64,000 nucleotides of DNA from Verrucomicrobiia bacterium (GTDB lineage Bacteria; Verrucomicrobiota; Verrucomicrobiia; Palsa-1439): assembly GCA_022072455.1 (NCBI GenBank), contig JAJVHY010000017.1:62001-126000 (forward strand), given 5' to 3'. Each line of letters starts with the position of its first letter. Within the stretch, counting starts at the first letter, position 1. Positions 27,683-35,922 of this stretch are shown here, piece after piece. The position numbers and the translations under genes are program-made. Below the pieces are notes generated by a model. That model saw only the letters and a program-made list of their open reading frames with translations, was not told the origin of the DNA and did not search any database.

Positions 27683-28440
27683 AGAAGCGTCAGAAATTCG
27701 GTGAGCAGTTTGGCGAGTTTGGTCTGCGCAATTTTGCCGACTTCGAGAACTTCGACGTGGGCGAGTTTCTGGCTGGAGATGCCGGCGGCGAGGTTGGTGA
27801 TGCAGGAAATTCCGGCGACTTCCATGTTGTGGGCCCGGGCCATGATGACTTCGGGGACGGTGCTCATGCCGACGGCGTCCGCGCCGAGCCAGCCGAACGC
27901 TTTGATCTCGGCCGGAGTTTCGTAGCTGGGCCCGGTAGTCGCGAGATAGGTGCCGCGGCGGAGGCGGATATCAGCTTTGCCGGCAGCGGTTTCGAGTTTC
28001 TCGCGGAGCCGGGGGGTGTAGGCGGTTGTCATGTCAATGAAAGTCGGGCCACCGATGAGGGGGTTGATGCCCATGAAATTGATGTGGTCTTCGATGACCA
28101 TCAGGTCGCCGGGGTTGAAGGTGGGATTGATGCCGCCGGCGGCGTTGGTGACGATGAGCAGTTTTGCACCGAGCGAATCGGCGAGGTTGACCGGGGCGAC
28201 GAGTTCGCTGACCGGGCGGCCTTCGTAATGGTGAAACCGGCCGCTGAAAATCATCAGCCGTTTGCCGCCGAGTTCGCCGGCCAGGAGTTTGCCGGCATGA
28301 CCGGCGACGCGGGGTTGGGGGAAGTCGGGGATATCAGAGTAGGGGATTGTGATGGGCTTCGTGAGCGCGCCGGCCACGCCGCCGAGGCCGGAGCCGACGA
28401 TGAGGGCGATTTCGGGTTTGAAGCCGTTCAGTTCTTTCAT
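27679..28440 (-). CDS. Purine nucleoside phosphorylase (PNP family 2)
   Basis: 253 aa from the ATG at 28440, which overlaps the stop of the pyrimidine phosphorylase gene by ATGA; the longer upstream frame is an artefact. Motifs of the trimeric PNP type are present: IVGSGLGGVA, FSGRFHHYEG, IVTNAAGGINP, GDLMVIEDHINFMG, TTGPSYETPAEI, GADAVGMSTVPE and CITNLAAG. The enzyme splits inosine and guanosine with phosphate to free bases and ribose-1-phosphate. It is the middle gene of a three-gene nucleoside-salvage operon. Confidence 0.95.
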   Translation of the reverse strand: MKELNGFKPEIALIVGSGLGGVAGALTKPITIPYSDIPDFPQPRVAGHAGKLLAGELGGKRLMIFSGRFHHYEGRPVSELVAPVNLADSLGAKLLIVTNAAGGINPTFNPGDLMVIEDHINFMGINPLIGGPTFIDMTTAYTPRLREKLETAAGKADIRLRRGTYLATTGPSYETPAEIKAFGWLGADAVGMSTVPEVIMARAHNMEVAGISCITNLAAGISSQKLAHVEVLEVGKIAQTKLAKLLTEFLTLL

Positions 28441-29699
28441 GCGATGCGCTCGGTGATCAACTGTGGTTTGTGGGTGACCGGTTGGTCTTGGATGTCGTAG
28501 GCCGCTTGAACCATGCGTTCGGCATCCGTGGGATCGGAATTGTAGTGCATGAGCAGCAACGGCTCGCCGCACTCGACCCGGTCGCCGATTTTCTTCGGGT
28601 GTTCGAAGCCAACCGCAAAATCAATCTTGTCGCTGGCGACTTTGCGTCCGCCACCCAGCGCGATGACGGCGTAGCCAATCTGGTCGCAGGAGATGCCGTG
28701 GATGTAACCGGACTTTGGCGCGGGGATCGGTCGCTGATGTTTTGCGACCGGTAGTTTGGAGGCGTTGCCACCTTGGGCGTGGATCATCTCGTGGAACTTT
28801 TCGAGCGCGGCACCGCTGGTGATGAGCTTTTCGAGGTCATTGGGCTTGCCGGCAAACTGAAGCATTTCGGCGGCGAGGGCGAGGGAGACGTCCAGCAGAT
28901 CTTTCGGGCGCGACTTGCCGGCGAGGATGTCGAGGCATTCTTGGATTTCGAGTGCGTTGCCGATCTTTTCGCCGAGCGGTTGGTTCATGTCGGTTTGGAG
29001 GGCGACAACTTTTTTGCCGTAACGTTTGCCGACTTCGACCATCGCGCGGGCGAGTTCGAGTGAGGCTTGCCGGGTGCGCATGAAGGCGCCGGTACCCCAC
29101 TTCACGTCGAGGACGAGGCCGTCCACATTTTCGGCGAGTTTTTTCGACATGATGCTGGCGACGATGAGCGGGAGACAGGAGACGGTCGCGGTGACGTCGC
29201 GGAGGGCGTAGAGTTTTCTGTCGGCGGGGGCGATTTCGGGGGTGGCGCCGATCAAGCAGCAGCCGACGGTGTCGGTGATGCGTTGGAATTCGGTGAGCGA
29301 TAGGCCGGTGCGGAAGCCGGGAATGGCTTCGAGTTTGTCGAGGGTGCCGCCGGTCGGGCCAAGACCGCGGCCGGAGATCATCGGGACGCGAATGCCGCAA
29401 CAGGCGACGAGGGGCGCGATGAGGAGCGAAGTTTTGTCGCCAATGCCGCCGGTACTGTGTTTGTCCGCCAAAAAGTTGCCGGGTTTCCAGTCAACAACTT
29501 TGCCGGACTCGACCATGGCGCGTGTCAGCCACATGGTTTCGTCGAAATTCATGCCTTGGAAGCAGACGGCCATGGCGAGGGCGGCCATCTGGTAGTCCGG
29601 TAAGTCGCCGCGAGTAAAGCCCTCGATGAAGAACCGGATTTCAGCTTCGGTGAGCCGGTGGCCGTCGCGCTTTTTTTGGATGACTTGGGCCGGCAGCAT
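28437..29699 (-). CDS. Thymidine / pyrimidine-nucleoside phosphorylase
   Basis: 420 aa from the ATG at 29699; the frame extends further but the family N-terminus (MLPAQVIQKKRDGHRLTEAEI) fixes this start. Conserved motifs include DKHSTGGIGDK for phosphate binding, SGRGLGPTGGTLDKLE, ATVSCLPLIVASIMSKK, and VKWGTGAFMRT. It cleaves thymidine, deoxyuridine or uridine with phosphate; sequence reading alone does not tell the thymidine-specific (DeoA) from the broad (Pdp) form. It is the first gene of the salvage operon and faces a divergent gene, with 108 bases between them for both promoters. Confidence 0.93.
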   Translation of the reverse strand: MLPAQVIQKKRDGHRLTEAEIRFFIEGFTRGDLPDYQMAALAMAVCFQGMNFDETMWLTRAMVESGKVVDWKPGNFLADKHSTGGIGDKTSLLIAPLVACCGIRVPMISGRGLGPTGGTLDKLEAIPGFRTGLSLTEFQRITDTVGCCLIGATPEIAPADRKLYALRDVTATVSCLPLIVASIMSKKLAENVDGLVLDVKWGTGAFMRTRQASLELARAMVEVGKRYGKKVVALQTDMNQPLGEKIGNALEIQECLDILAGKSRPKDLLDVSLALAAEMLQFAGKPNDLEKLITSGAALEKFHEMIHAQGGNASKLPVAKHQRPIPAPKSGYIHGISCDQIGYAVIALGGGRKVASDKIDFAVGFEHPKKIGDRVECGEPLLLMHYNSDPTDAERMVQAAYDIQDQPVTHKPQLITERIA

Positions 29700-29807
29700 G
29701 GGGGCAGTGTAACGGGGCCGGCCGATGCCGGCGAGCACGAATCCGCAAAGAACTGGAATTGCCGGGGGCGCTCGCCTATGCTGCCGGCCAACACAGGAGC
29801 GTTGACC

Positions 29808-31259
29808 ATGATGAAATTTCTGATGGGAGTTGGCTTGGCCGGGATGATCGTCGGTCAGTTGGGGTGGGCGGAAATTCAGATTACGGATGGGCCGCCAGTC
29901 AAGCCGGCAAAACCAGCGGCGACCGTTGTGACCGCGGTGGCCAACCCGGTCGCGAGTGGGGTGGATGGCGACATCTTGAAATTTCGGAACGGGGATGTGT
30001 TGCATGGCACGGTGCTGGGGGCGACCGCAGCCGGCGGGTTGCGATGGCGGCGCAGTGACGTGAAGGAGCCGATTCTTTTCAATCTGGAGAGTGTGGGGGA
30101 GTTGACGTTGGCGCCGCGCGGAAAGTCGACCGGGGGGCAACGGGCGATTGCGGAGTTGACCAATGGCGACGCGCTGGCCGGGGAGTTGACCTCGTTGAAT
30201 GGGGAGACGGTGACGTTGCAGACCTGGTACGCGGGGGCGGTGAAGTTGCAGCGGGCGATGGTTCAGCGGTTGGTGTTTGTGAGTGAGTTGCCGGATGCGG
30301 CGTATACCGGGCCGACCAGTCTCGAGGAGTGGAAGAGCGAGGGGAGCCGGAAGGCATGGTCATTCAAGAAGGGCGCGCTGTACAGCGTTGGGAGTGGGAC
30401 GATTGGCCGGGATGTGCGGTTGCCGGAGGTGGCGAATATCGAGTTCGATCTGGCGTGGCGGGGGCAGTTGTATTGCAGTGTGGGGTTTGGTTTTGAGGAC
30501 GTGCGGCAATTGTACAAGTCGGGCGGGTACATGGTGCAGATGAGTTACAGCTCGATTTACTTGCAGCGCTACCGGCCGAATCAGGGGAATAATAATATGG
30601 GCAATCCGATCGAGATGCAGGAGTTGCAGCGGAAATCGAAGATGCGCGTGTCGGTGCGGGTGAATAAGCCAAAGAAAATGCTGGCGTTGTTTCTCGATGG
30701 GAATCTGGTCCGGCAATGGACTGAAACCGAGGAATGGGCGGGCAAGGGGACGGGGTTGGTGTTCGTGGCGCATGGTCAGGGGCAGGCGCGGATCACGGAT
30801 ATTACGGTCACGAGTTGGGATGGCCGGCTGGAGAGTGAAACCGGGTTGGCCCCGAAGGAGGCCGATTTGGTGCGGTTGAACAATGGCGACAAGGTTTCCG
30901 GCGCGGTGAAATCAATCGCGAATGGACAGGTTGCATTGGCGGCAAGTTTTGCGGAGATGAATGTGCCGGTGGAGCGGGTGGTGGCCGTTGAGTTTGCCAG
31001 CGCGAAGTCGGCCCGCGCGCGCCGGCAAGCGGCGGATGTGCAAGCGGTTTTTGAGGATGGGCGGCGGCTGACGTTGGCGTTGGAGAAGCTGGAGGAGGGG
31101 AGTTTGACCGGTGCGAGTGAGGCTTGGGGGCGGTTGTCAGTTGCGTTGGGGGCGTTGCGGCGGGTGCAGTTTCATATTTATGAGAAACGTGACGACGGCG
31201 CGGAGGGTGATGAGTGGGATGCCGCGGGCGGAGCGGGTGCAGGCGATTTTGAGGAGTGA
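29808..31259 (+). CDS. Exported protein with three NGD-type repeats around a jelly-roll-like domain
   Basis: 483 aa from the ATG at 29808, chosen for the signal peptide (MMKFLMGVGLAGMIVGQLGWA) and the AGGAGC Shine-Dalgarno. Three copies of a similar unit of about 45 residues occur: LKFRNGDVLHGTVLG, AELTNGDALAGELTS and VRLNNGDKVSGAVKS, each followed by a short strand pattern that ends in a valine-rich motif (VGELTL, VQRLVF, VVAVEF). Between the second and third copy lies a beta-rich domain of about 190 residues that looks like a LamG or DUF1080-type sandwich (VANIEFDLAWRGQLYCSVGFGF). I do not know a named family. Two hydrophilic C-terminal stretches are acidic. Confidence 0.7.
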   Translation: MMKFLMGVGLAGMIVGQLGWAEIQITDGPPVKPAKPAATVVTAVANPVASGVDGDILKFRNGDVLHGTVLGATAAGGLRWRRSDVKEPILFNLESVGELTLAPRGKSTGGQRAIAELTNGDALAGELTSLNGETVTLQTWYAGAVKLQRAMVQRLVFVSELPDAAYTGPTSLEEWKSEGSRKAWSFKKGALYSVGSGTIGRDVRLPEVANIEFDLAWRGQLYCSVGFGFEDVRQLYKSGGYMVQMSYSSIYLQRYRPNQGNNNMGNPIEMQELQRKSKMRVSVRVNKPKKMLALFLDGNLVRQWTETEEWAGKGTGLVFVAHGQGQARITDITVTSWDGRLESETGLAPKEADLVRLNNGDKVSGAVKSIANGQVALAASFAEMNVPVERVVAVEFASAKSARARRQAADVQAVFEDGRRLTLALEKLEEGSLTGASEAWGRLSVALGALRRVQFHIYEKRDDGAEGDEWDAAGGAGAGDFEE

Positions 31260-31274
31260 CCGGCCAAACGAAAA

Positions 31275-31305
31275 CGGCCAGCCACGCGCGAGGCGGGGCT
31301 GGCCG
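31275..31305. terminator. Candidate bidirectional terminator hairpin
   Basis: CGGCCAGCC at 31275-31283 and GGCTGGCCG at 31297-31305 form a perfect 9-bp stem with a 13-base loop. It lies between the stops of two convergent genes, so it can end transcription from both sides. A run of four A upstream would read as U on the minus strand, but there is no long T tract on the plus strand, so the efficiency is uncertain. Confidence 0.6.
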
Positions 31306-31323
31306 GTATCAGAACGGGGTGAC

Positions 31324-31707
31324 TTACCGGATGTCGGTCCAGCAGAACACGACCTTGAAGATGTGGGTGATGGTGTCGATGGTGCGCGCAATAATGCAAC
31401 CGACCGGACCGAGTGGATTGGGGAAGCCACGTTGAATGTCGCCGCCGGCTTGAATGGTGTCAACTTGCGCGGCCAGTTGGGTCAATTGTGCGTCGTCGAG
31501 GCGCACGAGGCGGGCTTGTGCGTCGGCTGGCGTGAGACCCAATTTTGTCAGGTGATCGGCAACAGCTTGTTCGTTCAGAAAGGCGTCCACTTTTTGGAGC
31601 GCGGGTTTGGCCAAGGCGGACTCGACCGATTCAATCGGCGCGGCGTGCGCGGCGGAGAGGCTGACGACGACGGCGGTGATTATTGATAGGACAGAAGCAA
31701 TCTTCAT
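31324..31707 (-). CDS. PA2779-like (DUF6627) small exported protein
   Basis: 127 aa with a signal peptide (MKIASVLSIITAVVVSLSAAHA). The mature N-terminal half, with LTKLGLTPADAQARLVRLDDAQLTQLAAQVD, is the helical pattern of the PA2779 family, small proteins found in many Gram-negative bacteria. The end of the protein contains CIIARTIDTITHIFKVVFC, a hydrophobic segment between two cysteines that could be a membrane anchor or a disulfide-linked hairpin. The function is unknown. The gene stands alone, between a convergent terminator and the 3' end of the EboE gene 43 bases upstream. Confidence 0.7.
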   Translation of the reverse strand: MKIASVLSIITAVVVSLSAAHAAPIESVESALAKPALQKVDAFLNEQAVADHLTKLGLTPADAQARLVRLDDAQLTQLAAQVDTIQAGGDIQRGFPNPLGPVGCIIARTIDTITHIFKVVFCWTDIR

Positions 31708-31749
31708 GAATCGCCTTTCAGGTTGATGGCGGCAGTATAGGCCAAGTCC

Positions 31750-32784
31750 TTACCGGCTCAAGGAGATTTTTTCGCGGACCCAGGCGAGTTCCCGGTAGAT
31801 GTTTTCGACAAGTTTGTCCCGCCCACGCAATTGCTCGGGCCAAGTGTAGGTTTCGATGATCAAGGGAACGCCTGCCGGTGGATTGGCCAGGAATGTCTCC
31901 ACTTCCGCCAAGGTCGAGGGCAGGTTTGTCGGGAAGACCGGCAAATGGTAATGGCACCGGTATTTGGTGATGCCGGTCGGCGGGTGGTCCGGCCAGTCGA
32001 GCGAGAAATACCGGCCGGCGGGGCCGATGCCGACGACTTGATGGAGGTAGATCGAATCGGTGTAGAATGGTTTGAGATCGGTCAACTCGGCGGCGTTGGC
32101 GATGTGAATTTTGGCGATCCGGATGCCGGCTTCCTGAATACGGGCAATCGACTCGGGCAGATTCTCAAATTGAACGAGTTGATGCGATAAGTCGAAGTTG
32201 ACAGCCAGATGTTGGCGGAGACTCTGGGGTACGTGCGCTTTGAAAAACGCGATGACTTCATCGGTCGTTTCAACGCAGAGGCCCGGTTCGGGTTCGAGCG
32301 CCACGACGGAACCCTTTTGGGCAGCGTGCTCGCCGGCTTTGAGGATGTTGGGAGCGATGGCTGCGTGGGTGACCGGTTTGAGCGCACCAAACGGGACGCT
32401 CACCGATGCGCCGTCGGTGAGCTGCGAAAGGATATCGACGCAGGTGTTGGTAAAGCGTAGTCGCGCGTCGCTCTCGTGCCAGGCCGGGAGGTAGACCCGC
32501 TCTTTGACGCGTTCGCCGTGGAAATGCGGCATGACGAAACCGTTGACCGTGATGAGCGCGAGGTCGTGGGTATCAAGAAAATATTTCAGGCGGGCGACTT
32601 CAGCGCAATCCAGGTCGCGGACGATTTTCTCGGAGAAGCGCAGTTCGATGGGAAAGACTTCGTCCGGGAAGACGCGGTCCTTGATTTGCAGCACCTCGGT
32701 TTCGAGGCAGGTCCACAATTCGGCGAGCGTCTCCGCCGGGAAGACGTTCAGCGCGTAGCCGACGGCAGGGCGATTTTTTTGCAT
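31750..32784 (-). CDS. eboE: EboE-like TIM-barrel metabolite traffic protein
   Basis: 344 aa. The N-terminus VGYALNVFPAETLAELW, then FPIELRFSEKIVRDL, ITVNGFVMPHFHGERVKERVYLPAW and RLRFTNTCVDILSQL, fits EboE, a xylose-isomerase-like TIM-barrel protein of the ebo cluster. That cluster is known from cyanobacteria and other phyla, where it is linked to movement of metabolites to the periplasm. Glu and His residues of the barrel (ALEPEPGLCVET, VNFDLSHQLVQFE, KIHIANAAEL) suggest metal binding. The start lies 37 bases inside the upstream isomerase gene. EboC- and EboF-like genes lie 2-4 kb upstream on the same strand, separated by a TPR gene. Confidence 0.83.
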   Translation of the reverse strand: MQKNRPAVGYALNVFPAETLAELWTCLETEVLQIKDRVFPDEVFPIELRFSEKIVRDLDCAEVARLKYFLDTHDLALITVNGFVMPHFHGERVKERVYLPAWHESDARLRFTNTCVDILSQLTDGASVSVPFGALKPVTHAAIAPNILKAGEHAAQKGSVVALEPEPGLCVETTDEVIAFFKAHVPQSLRQHLAVNFDLSHQLVQFENLPESIARIQEAGIRIAKIHIANAAELTDLKPFYTDSIYLHQVVGIGPAGRYFSLDWPDHPPTGITKYRCHYHLPVFPTNLPSTLAEVETFLANPPAGVPLIIETYTWPEQLRGRDKLVENIYRELAWVREKISLSR

Positions 32785-33602
32785 ACCGACTGGAGGAATT
32801 CGATTGAGCGTTTTGCGACTTCCGGGGCGCGGTGGCTGTCGCGCGAAAGTTCGACGTTGATCAGGCCGTTGTATTTGTTTTCGGTCAACACGCGCAGAAT
32901 CGCCGGGAAGTCGAGATCGCCCTCGCCGAACATCAGATGTTCGTGTTTGCGGTTGCGGATATCTTCGAGGTGGATGTTGCGAATCAGGCCGGAGAATTTG
33001 CCGTAAACCTGCCGGAACGGCGCGGTCTCCGTGCAGAACGCGTGGCCGATATCGAGCGTCAGACCGAAGCGGGCGCTGGTGATGTGTTTTTTCAACACCT
33101 CGAACTTCGCCATGTCATCCACGAGCATGCCGGGTTCGGGCTCGAACGCGATCTGGACGCCGCGGCGTTTGGCGTGTTCGGCGATCTGGAGGCAGCCGGT
33201 GACGAGCCAATCCCAGGACTGATGTTCCGGGATGTGTTCCTCGAGCGCGCCCGACCAGAAGCTGACGCACTCGGCGTTTAATTCCGCCGCGATGTCGATG
33301 GCGCGCCGTAAAAACTCGACACGGATCTGCCGGCCTTCCGAACTGACGAGGGTTGGGTAATGCTTCTTGCCGGGATTCAGGAGGTAGCGCGCGCCGGTCT
33401 CGATGACGACGCGCAGATGGAGTTTGTCGAGCAACTGGCCAAGCCGCGTGAGGTCGGCCGGCTCGGAGGTGAACGGGTTGCAGTGGTAGTTGTCGAGGGT
33501 GAGTGCGACGCCGGCATAGCCGCAATCGGCAATGATTTGCAGCGCCTCATCGAGTTTGTGATGGGCAAAACCGTTGGTGTTATAACCGAAACTTAGATTC
33601 AT
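32748..33602 (-). CDS. Sugar phosphate isomerase/epimerase family TIM-barrel protein
   Basis: 284 aa from the ATG at 33602. The frame goes further upstream into the divergent TPR gene, but MNLSFGYNTNGFAHHKLDEAL is a typical first strand of the AP-endonuclease-2-like TIM barrel. Metal-ligand motifs are visible: VVIETGARYLL, QIAFEPEPGMLVDD, FGLTLDIGHAFCTE, IRNIHLEDIRNRKHEHLMFGEGDLDF and NVELSRDSH. The reaction cannot be named. It overlaps the EboE-like gene and is probably made from the same transcript; similar enzymes often accompany ebo genes. Promoters for it and the divergent TPR gene must share the 52-base gap 33603-33654. Confidence 0.85.
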   Translation of the reverse strand: MNLSFGYNTNGFAHHKLDEALQIIADCGYAGVALTLDNYHCNPFTSEPADLTRLGQLLDKLHLRVVIETGARYLLNPGKKHYPTLVSSEGRQIRVEFLRRAIDIAAELNAECVSFWSGALEEHIPEHQSWDWLVTGCLQIAEHAKRRGVQIAFEPEPGMLVDDMAKFEVLKKHITSARFGLTLDIGHAFCTETAPFRQVYGKFSGLIRNIHLEDIRNRKHEHLMFGEGDLDFPAILRVLTENKYNGLINVELSRDSHRAPEVAKRSIEFLQSVCKKIALPSATR

Positions 33603-33654
33603 CGCGCCTACGGCTCGGCAAAATAGCGGGAGTCTGGTAGATTGACCAGCGCAA

Positions 33655-34668
33655 ATGAGCATCGCCTGCCTAGCCCTCTTGGCCTTGCTGTCGGTCGGTT
33701 CCGACACCGATCCGGCCTTGCACCAGAGCGCGCCGCCCATCCGGCAACGCGACCCCGCTCGCGCGGTCTTGTATCAAGGCCGGGGCGTTGATCTAGTGAG
33801 CGCCGGCAAGTATGCGGTGGCGATTGACCAATTCCGCCGCGCGCTTGCCTTCGATCCCGGTAATGTCAGCGCGTTGGTTAATATCGGGTATTGCCTCGAC
33901 CGGCTCGGTCAGTTCGAAGCGGCGATTGAAGAACTAAAACGTGCCGAGTCGTTCGACCCCAACAACGCAATGATCTTCGTCAACATGGGCAACTCGCTGA
34001 TTAACTTGAAGCGCTACGAAGATGCCCTCGAACCGCTCAATCGCGCCATTGATCTCGACGCCAGCAACCAGCTCGTCCGCCTCAACCTGGCCGCGGCATA
34101 TTCCAACCTCGACCGGCGCGACGACGCGATCGCCGAACTCACCAAAGCCGCTGATATCAATCCGAAAAACCCAATGGTCTTCATCAACTGGGCGATGCTG
34201 CTGAGTGCCGCCGGCAAAGAAGAAGACGCCGTCGAAAAATACCAGCGGGCCGTCGAACTCGACCCCAAGAACGCCCAACTTCTTTTCACCATGGCCGTCC
34301 TCCAAAGCAAACTCGGCCGGCACAAGGACGCCGCCGCCGCCATCGAGCAAGCGCTCGCGATCGACCCGAAGAACGCCCTCCTCGCCTTCAACCTTGCCGT
34401 TGCCCTCTCGGCCGCCGGTGAGACTGAACGCGCCATCGAGGCCTATGACCGCGTCATCGTGCTCGACCCCAAAAACATGACCGCCTACTACAACTGCGCC
34501 GCCCTCTGCGAAAAGTCCGGCAACCTCGACGGCGCCATTACCCGAATCGGTGCCGCCGCAAAAGTCGAACCCGACAACACGATGTTGAGGGATATCCTCG
34601 TCCGCCTGAAACAAGCCCGCGACAAAGCCCAAGCCGCCTCACTACCCGCGCAACAACCGACATATTAA
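33655..34668 (+). CDS. TPR-repeat protein, probably exported
   Basis: 337 aa with a short hydrophobic N-terminus (SIACLALLALLSVGS) that may be a signal sequence or anchor. At least seven tetratricopeptide repeats of 34 residues follow (for example AIEELKRAESFDPNNAMIFV, ALEPLNRAIDLDASNQLVRL, AVEKYQRAVELDPKNAQLLF). The regularity suggests a protein-binding scaffold. It is on the opposite strand to the ebo-type genes and sits between their two halves. Its last 27 bases overlap the 3' end of the convergent EboF-like gene. Confidence 0.85.
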   Translation: MSIACLALLALLSVGSDTDPALHQSAPPIRQRDPARAVLYQGRGVDLVSAGKYAVAIDQFRRALAFDPGNVSALVNIGYCLDRLGQFEAAIEELKRAESFDPNNAMIFVNMGNSLINLKRYEDALEPLNRAIDLDASNQLVRLNLAAAYSNLDRRDDAIAELTKAADINPKNPMVFINWAMLLSAAGKEEDAVEKYQRAVELDPKNAQLLFTMAVLQSKLGRHKDAAAAIEQALAIDPKNALLAFNLAVALSAAGETERAIEAYDRVIVLDPKNMTAYYNCAALCEKSGNLDGAITRIGAAAKVEPDNTMLRDILVRLKQARDKAQAASLPAQQPTY

Positions 34669-35922
34669 GGGAGCGAGATCGGTTGCAGCGACTTTCTCCG
34701 CTAGGCCGATCTCATCGCGCGTGGCCAGCACCGCCCAATCACGCGGATCATCATCGACGCGACCGTGCGATCCTTTGACCAATGCCGGGTTCGTGCTCGT
34801 CGTCGGGAGGCGACGGGTGCTGAGAAACTTCTTCCAGTCGAACCACAACTCGCATGGGTCGTAACCGGGCTTGCGGTGAATGTCCACGGTGTGGGCGAAT
34901 TCCGGCGCCTTGGCCCAATCGTCCCACCAGTAATAGGAAAACCACTTGTCGCGCGGCGCGACCGCGATCAGTTCGCCGGCACGCGCGTGGGCGATGGTGG
35001 CAAATTCGATTTCTTTGTAGCCGCGAGCCTGCTCGCGGCTACAATTAACCAATGCCTGCCGCGCAGCCTCAAGCTTACCGGGTTTACAGTAGATGTGCGC
35101 GATTTGGTGATCAACCATTGCGAAGGCATCGCTCAACTCGAAGTCGAGATACTCCTTGCCGGCGATTTCACGGTAGCGCAGCAGACCGGCTGCGCGGAGT
35201 TGCCGGTTGGGGTAGAGCGCGCCGGTGACCGGCGTGAGTGCGTACTCAGAACAGACAATCACAGTGGCGTCGTCAAACATCAATTCGCCGATGAGCGCGT
35301 CCACTTCACGGAGGGCTTGCGGTTGTGAGGGGCCGAACTTTTGCGAGGAGTAGTCGAGGTGCGGCAGGTAGACGAGCAGCAGATCGGGCCGCTCGTTCCG
35401 GTATGTCCATTTGGCGGCTTCGGCGATCCAGCGGCTGGAACCGATACCGGCGACTGGTCCCCAGTAATGTTGAAGTTTGAAATCGCCAATTTCGGTTTTG
35501 AGTTTCTCGAAGTAACCGGCGGGCTTCGAGTAACACCATTGCACCATGCCGGAATCCAAGTGCAGTGGGCGCGGCGTGACGACGATGTCGGCGTTGATGA
35601 ACATCGAGTTTTGCCAGAAGAGCACGGCTGTTTTCTTTCCCGGCAACAGGTCCCAGAGGCGCGGGGCTTGAACGAGTGCGGCCGGTTGCTCCCAGAATTT
35701 CACTTCGTAGCTGTCGCGGTCGAAGTAGCCGTTGGCGATGATGCCGTGGTCGCTCGGTGGTTTACCGGAGAGGAGCGTGGCTTGCATCGAGCAGGTCACC
35801 GCCGGGAAGGTTGGTTTCATTGGCCGGCAGTTGAGCTTGGCGAGATTCGGAATCAGGGCCGGTTGCTCGAAATGCCGGGGCGAGAGGCCGACGACGTTGA
35901 GGATGACGACGGGTTTGCTCAT
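34642..35922 (-). CDS. EboF-like alkaline phosphatase superfamily phosphodiesterase
   Basis: 426 aa. The first strand VVILNVVGLSPRHF carries the family start with Val-Gly in place of the usual metal-binding Asp-Gly. The nucleophile motif is FPAVTCSMQATLLSGKPPSDHGIIANG (read in parts: AVTCSMQATLLSG), and YLPHLDYSSQKFGP, SEYALTPV and KPGYDPCELW are typical of nucleotide pyrophosphatase-like proteins such as EboF. Because of the altered first motif, activity is not certain. The start overlaps the EboC stop by ATGA. A 30-base palindrome (35015-35044) is translated in frame within this gene as part of NCSREQARGYK. No signal peptide. Confidence 0.78.
   Translation of the reverse strand: MSKPVVILNVVGLSPRHFEQPALIPNLAKLNCRPMKPTFPAVTCSMQATLLSGKPPSDHGIIANGYFDRDSYEVKFWEQPAALVQAPRLWDLLPGKKTAVLFWQNSMFINADIVVTPRPLHLDSGMVQWCYSKPAGYFEKLKTEIGDFKLQHYWGPVAGIGSSRWIAEAAKWTYRNERPDLLLVYLPHLDYSSQKFGPSQPQALREVDALIGELMFDDATVIVCSEYALTPVTGALYPNRQLRAAGLLRYREIAGKEYLDFELSDAFAMVDHQIAHIYCKPGKLEAARQALVNCSREQARGYKEIEFATIAHARAGELIAVAPRDKWFSYYWWDDWAKAPEFAHTVDIHRKPGYDPCELWFDWKKFLSTRRLPTTSTNPALVKGSHGRVDDDPRDWAVLATRDEIGLAEKVAATDLAPLICRLLRG
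35015..35044. repeat. REP-like perfect palindrome inside the EboF-like gene
   Basis: TTGTAGCCGCGAGC and its exact reverse complement are separated by two bases (CT), a 14-bp perfect inverted repeat. It lies inside a coding sequence and keeps the frame. The 3' arm with the flank (GCTACAATTA, 35038-35047) is identical over 10 bases to the palindrome at 38006-38035, so the two may belong to one dispersed repeat family. Confidence 0.7.
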
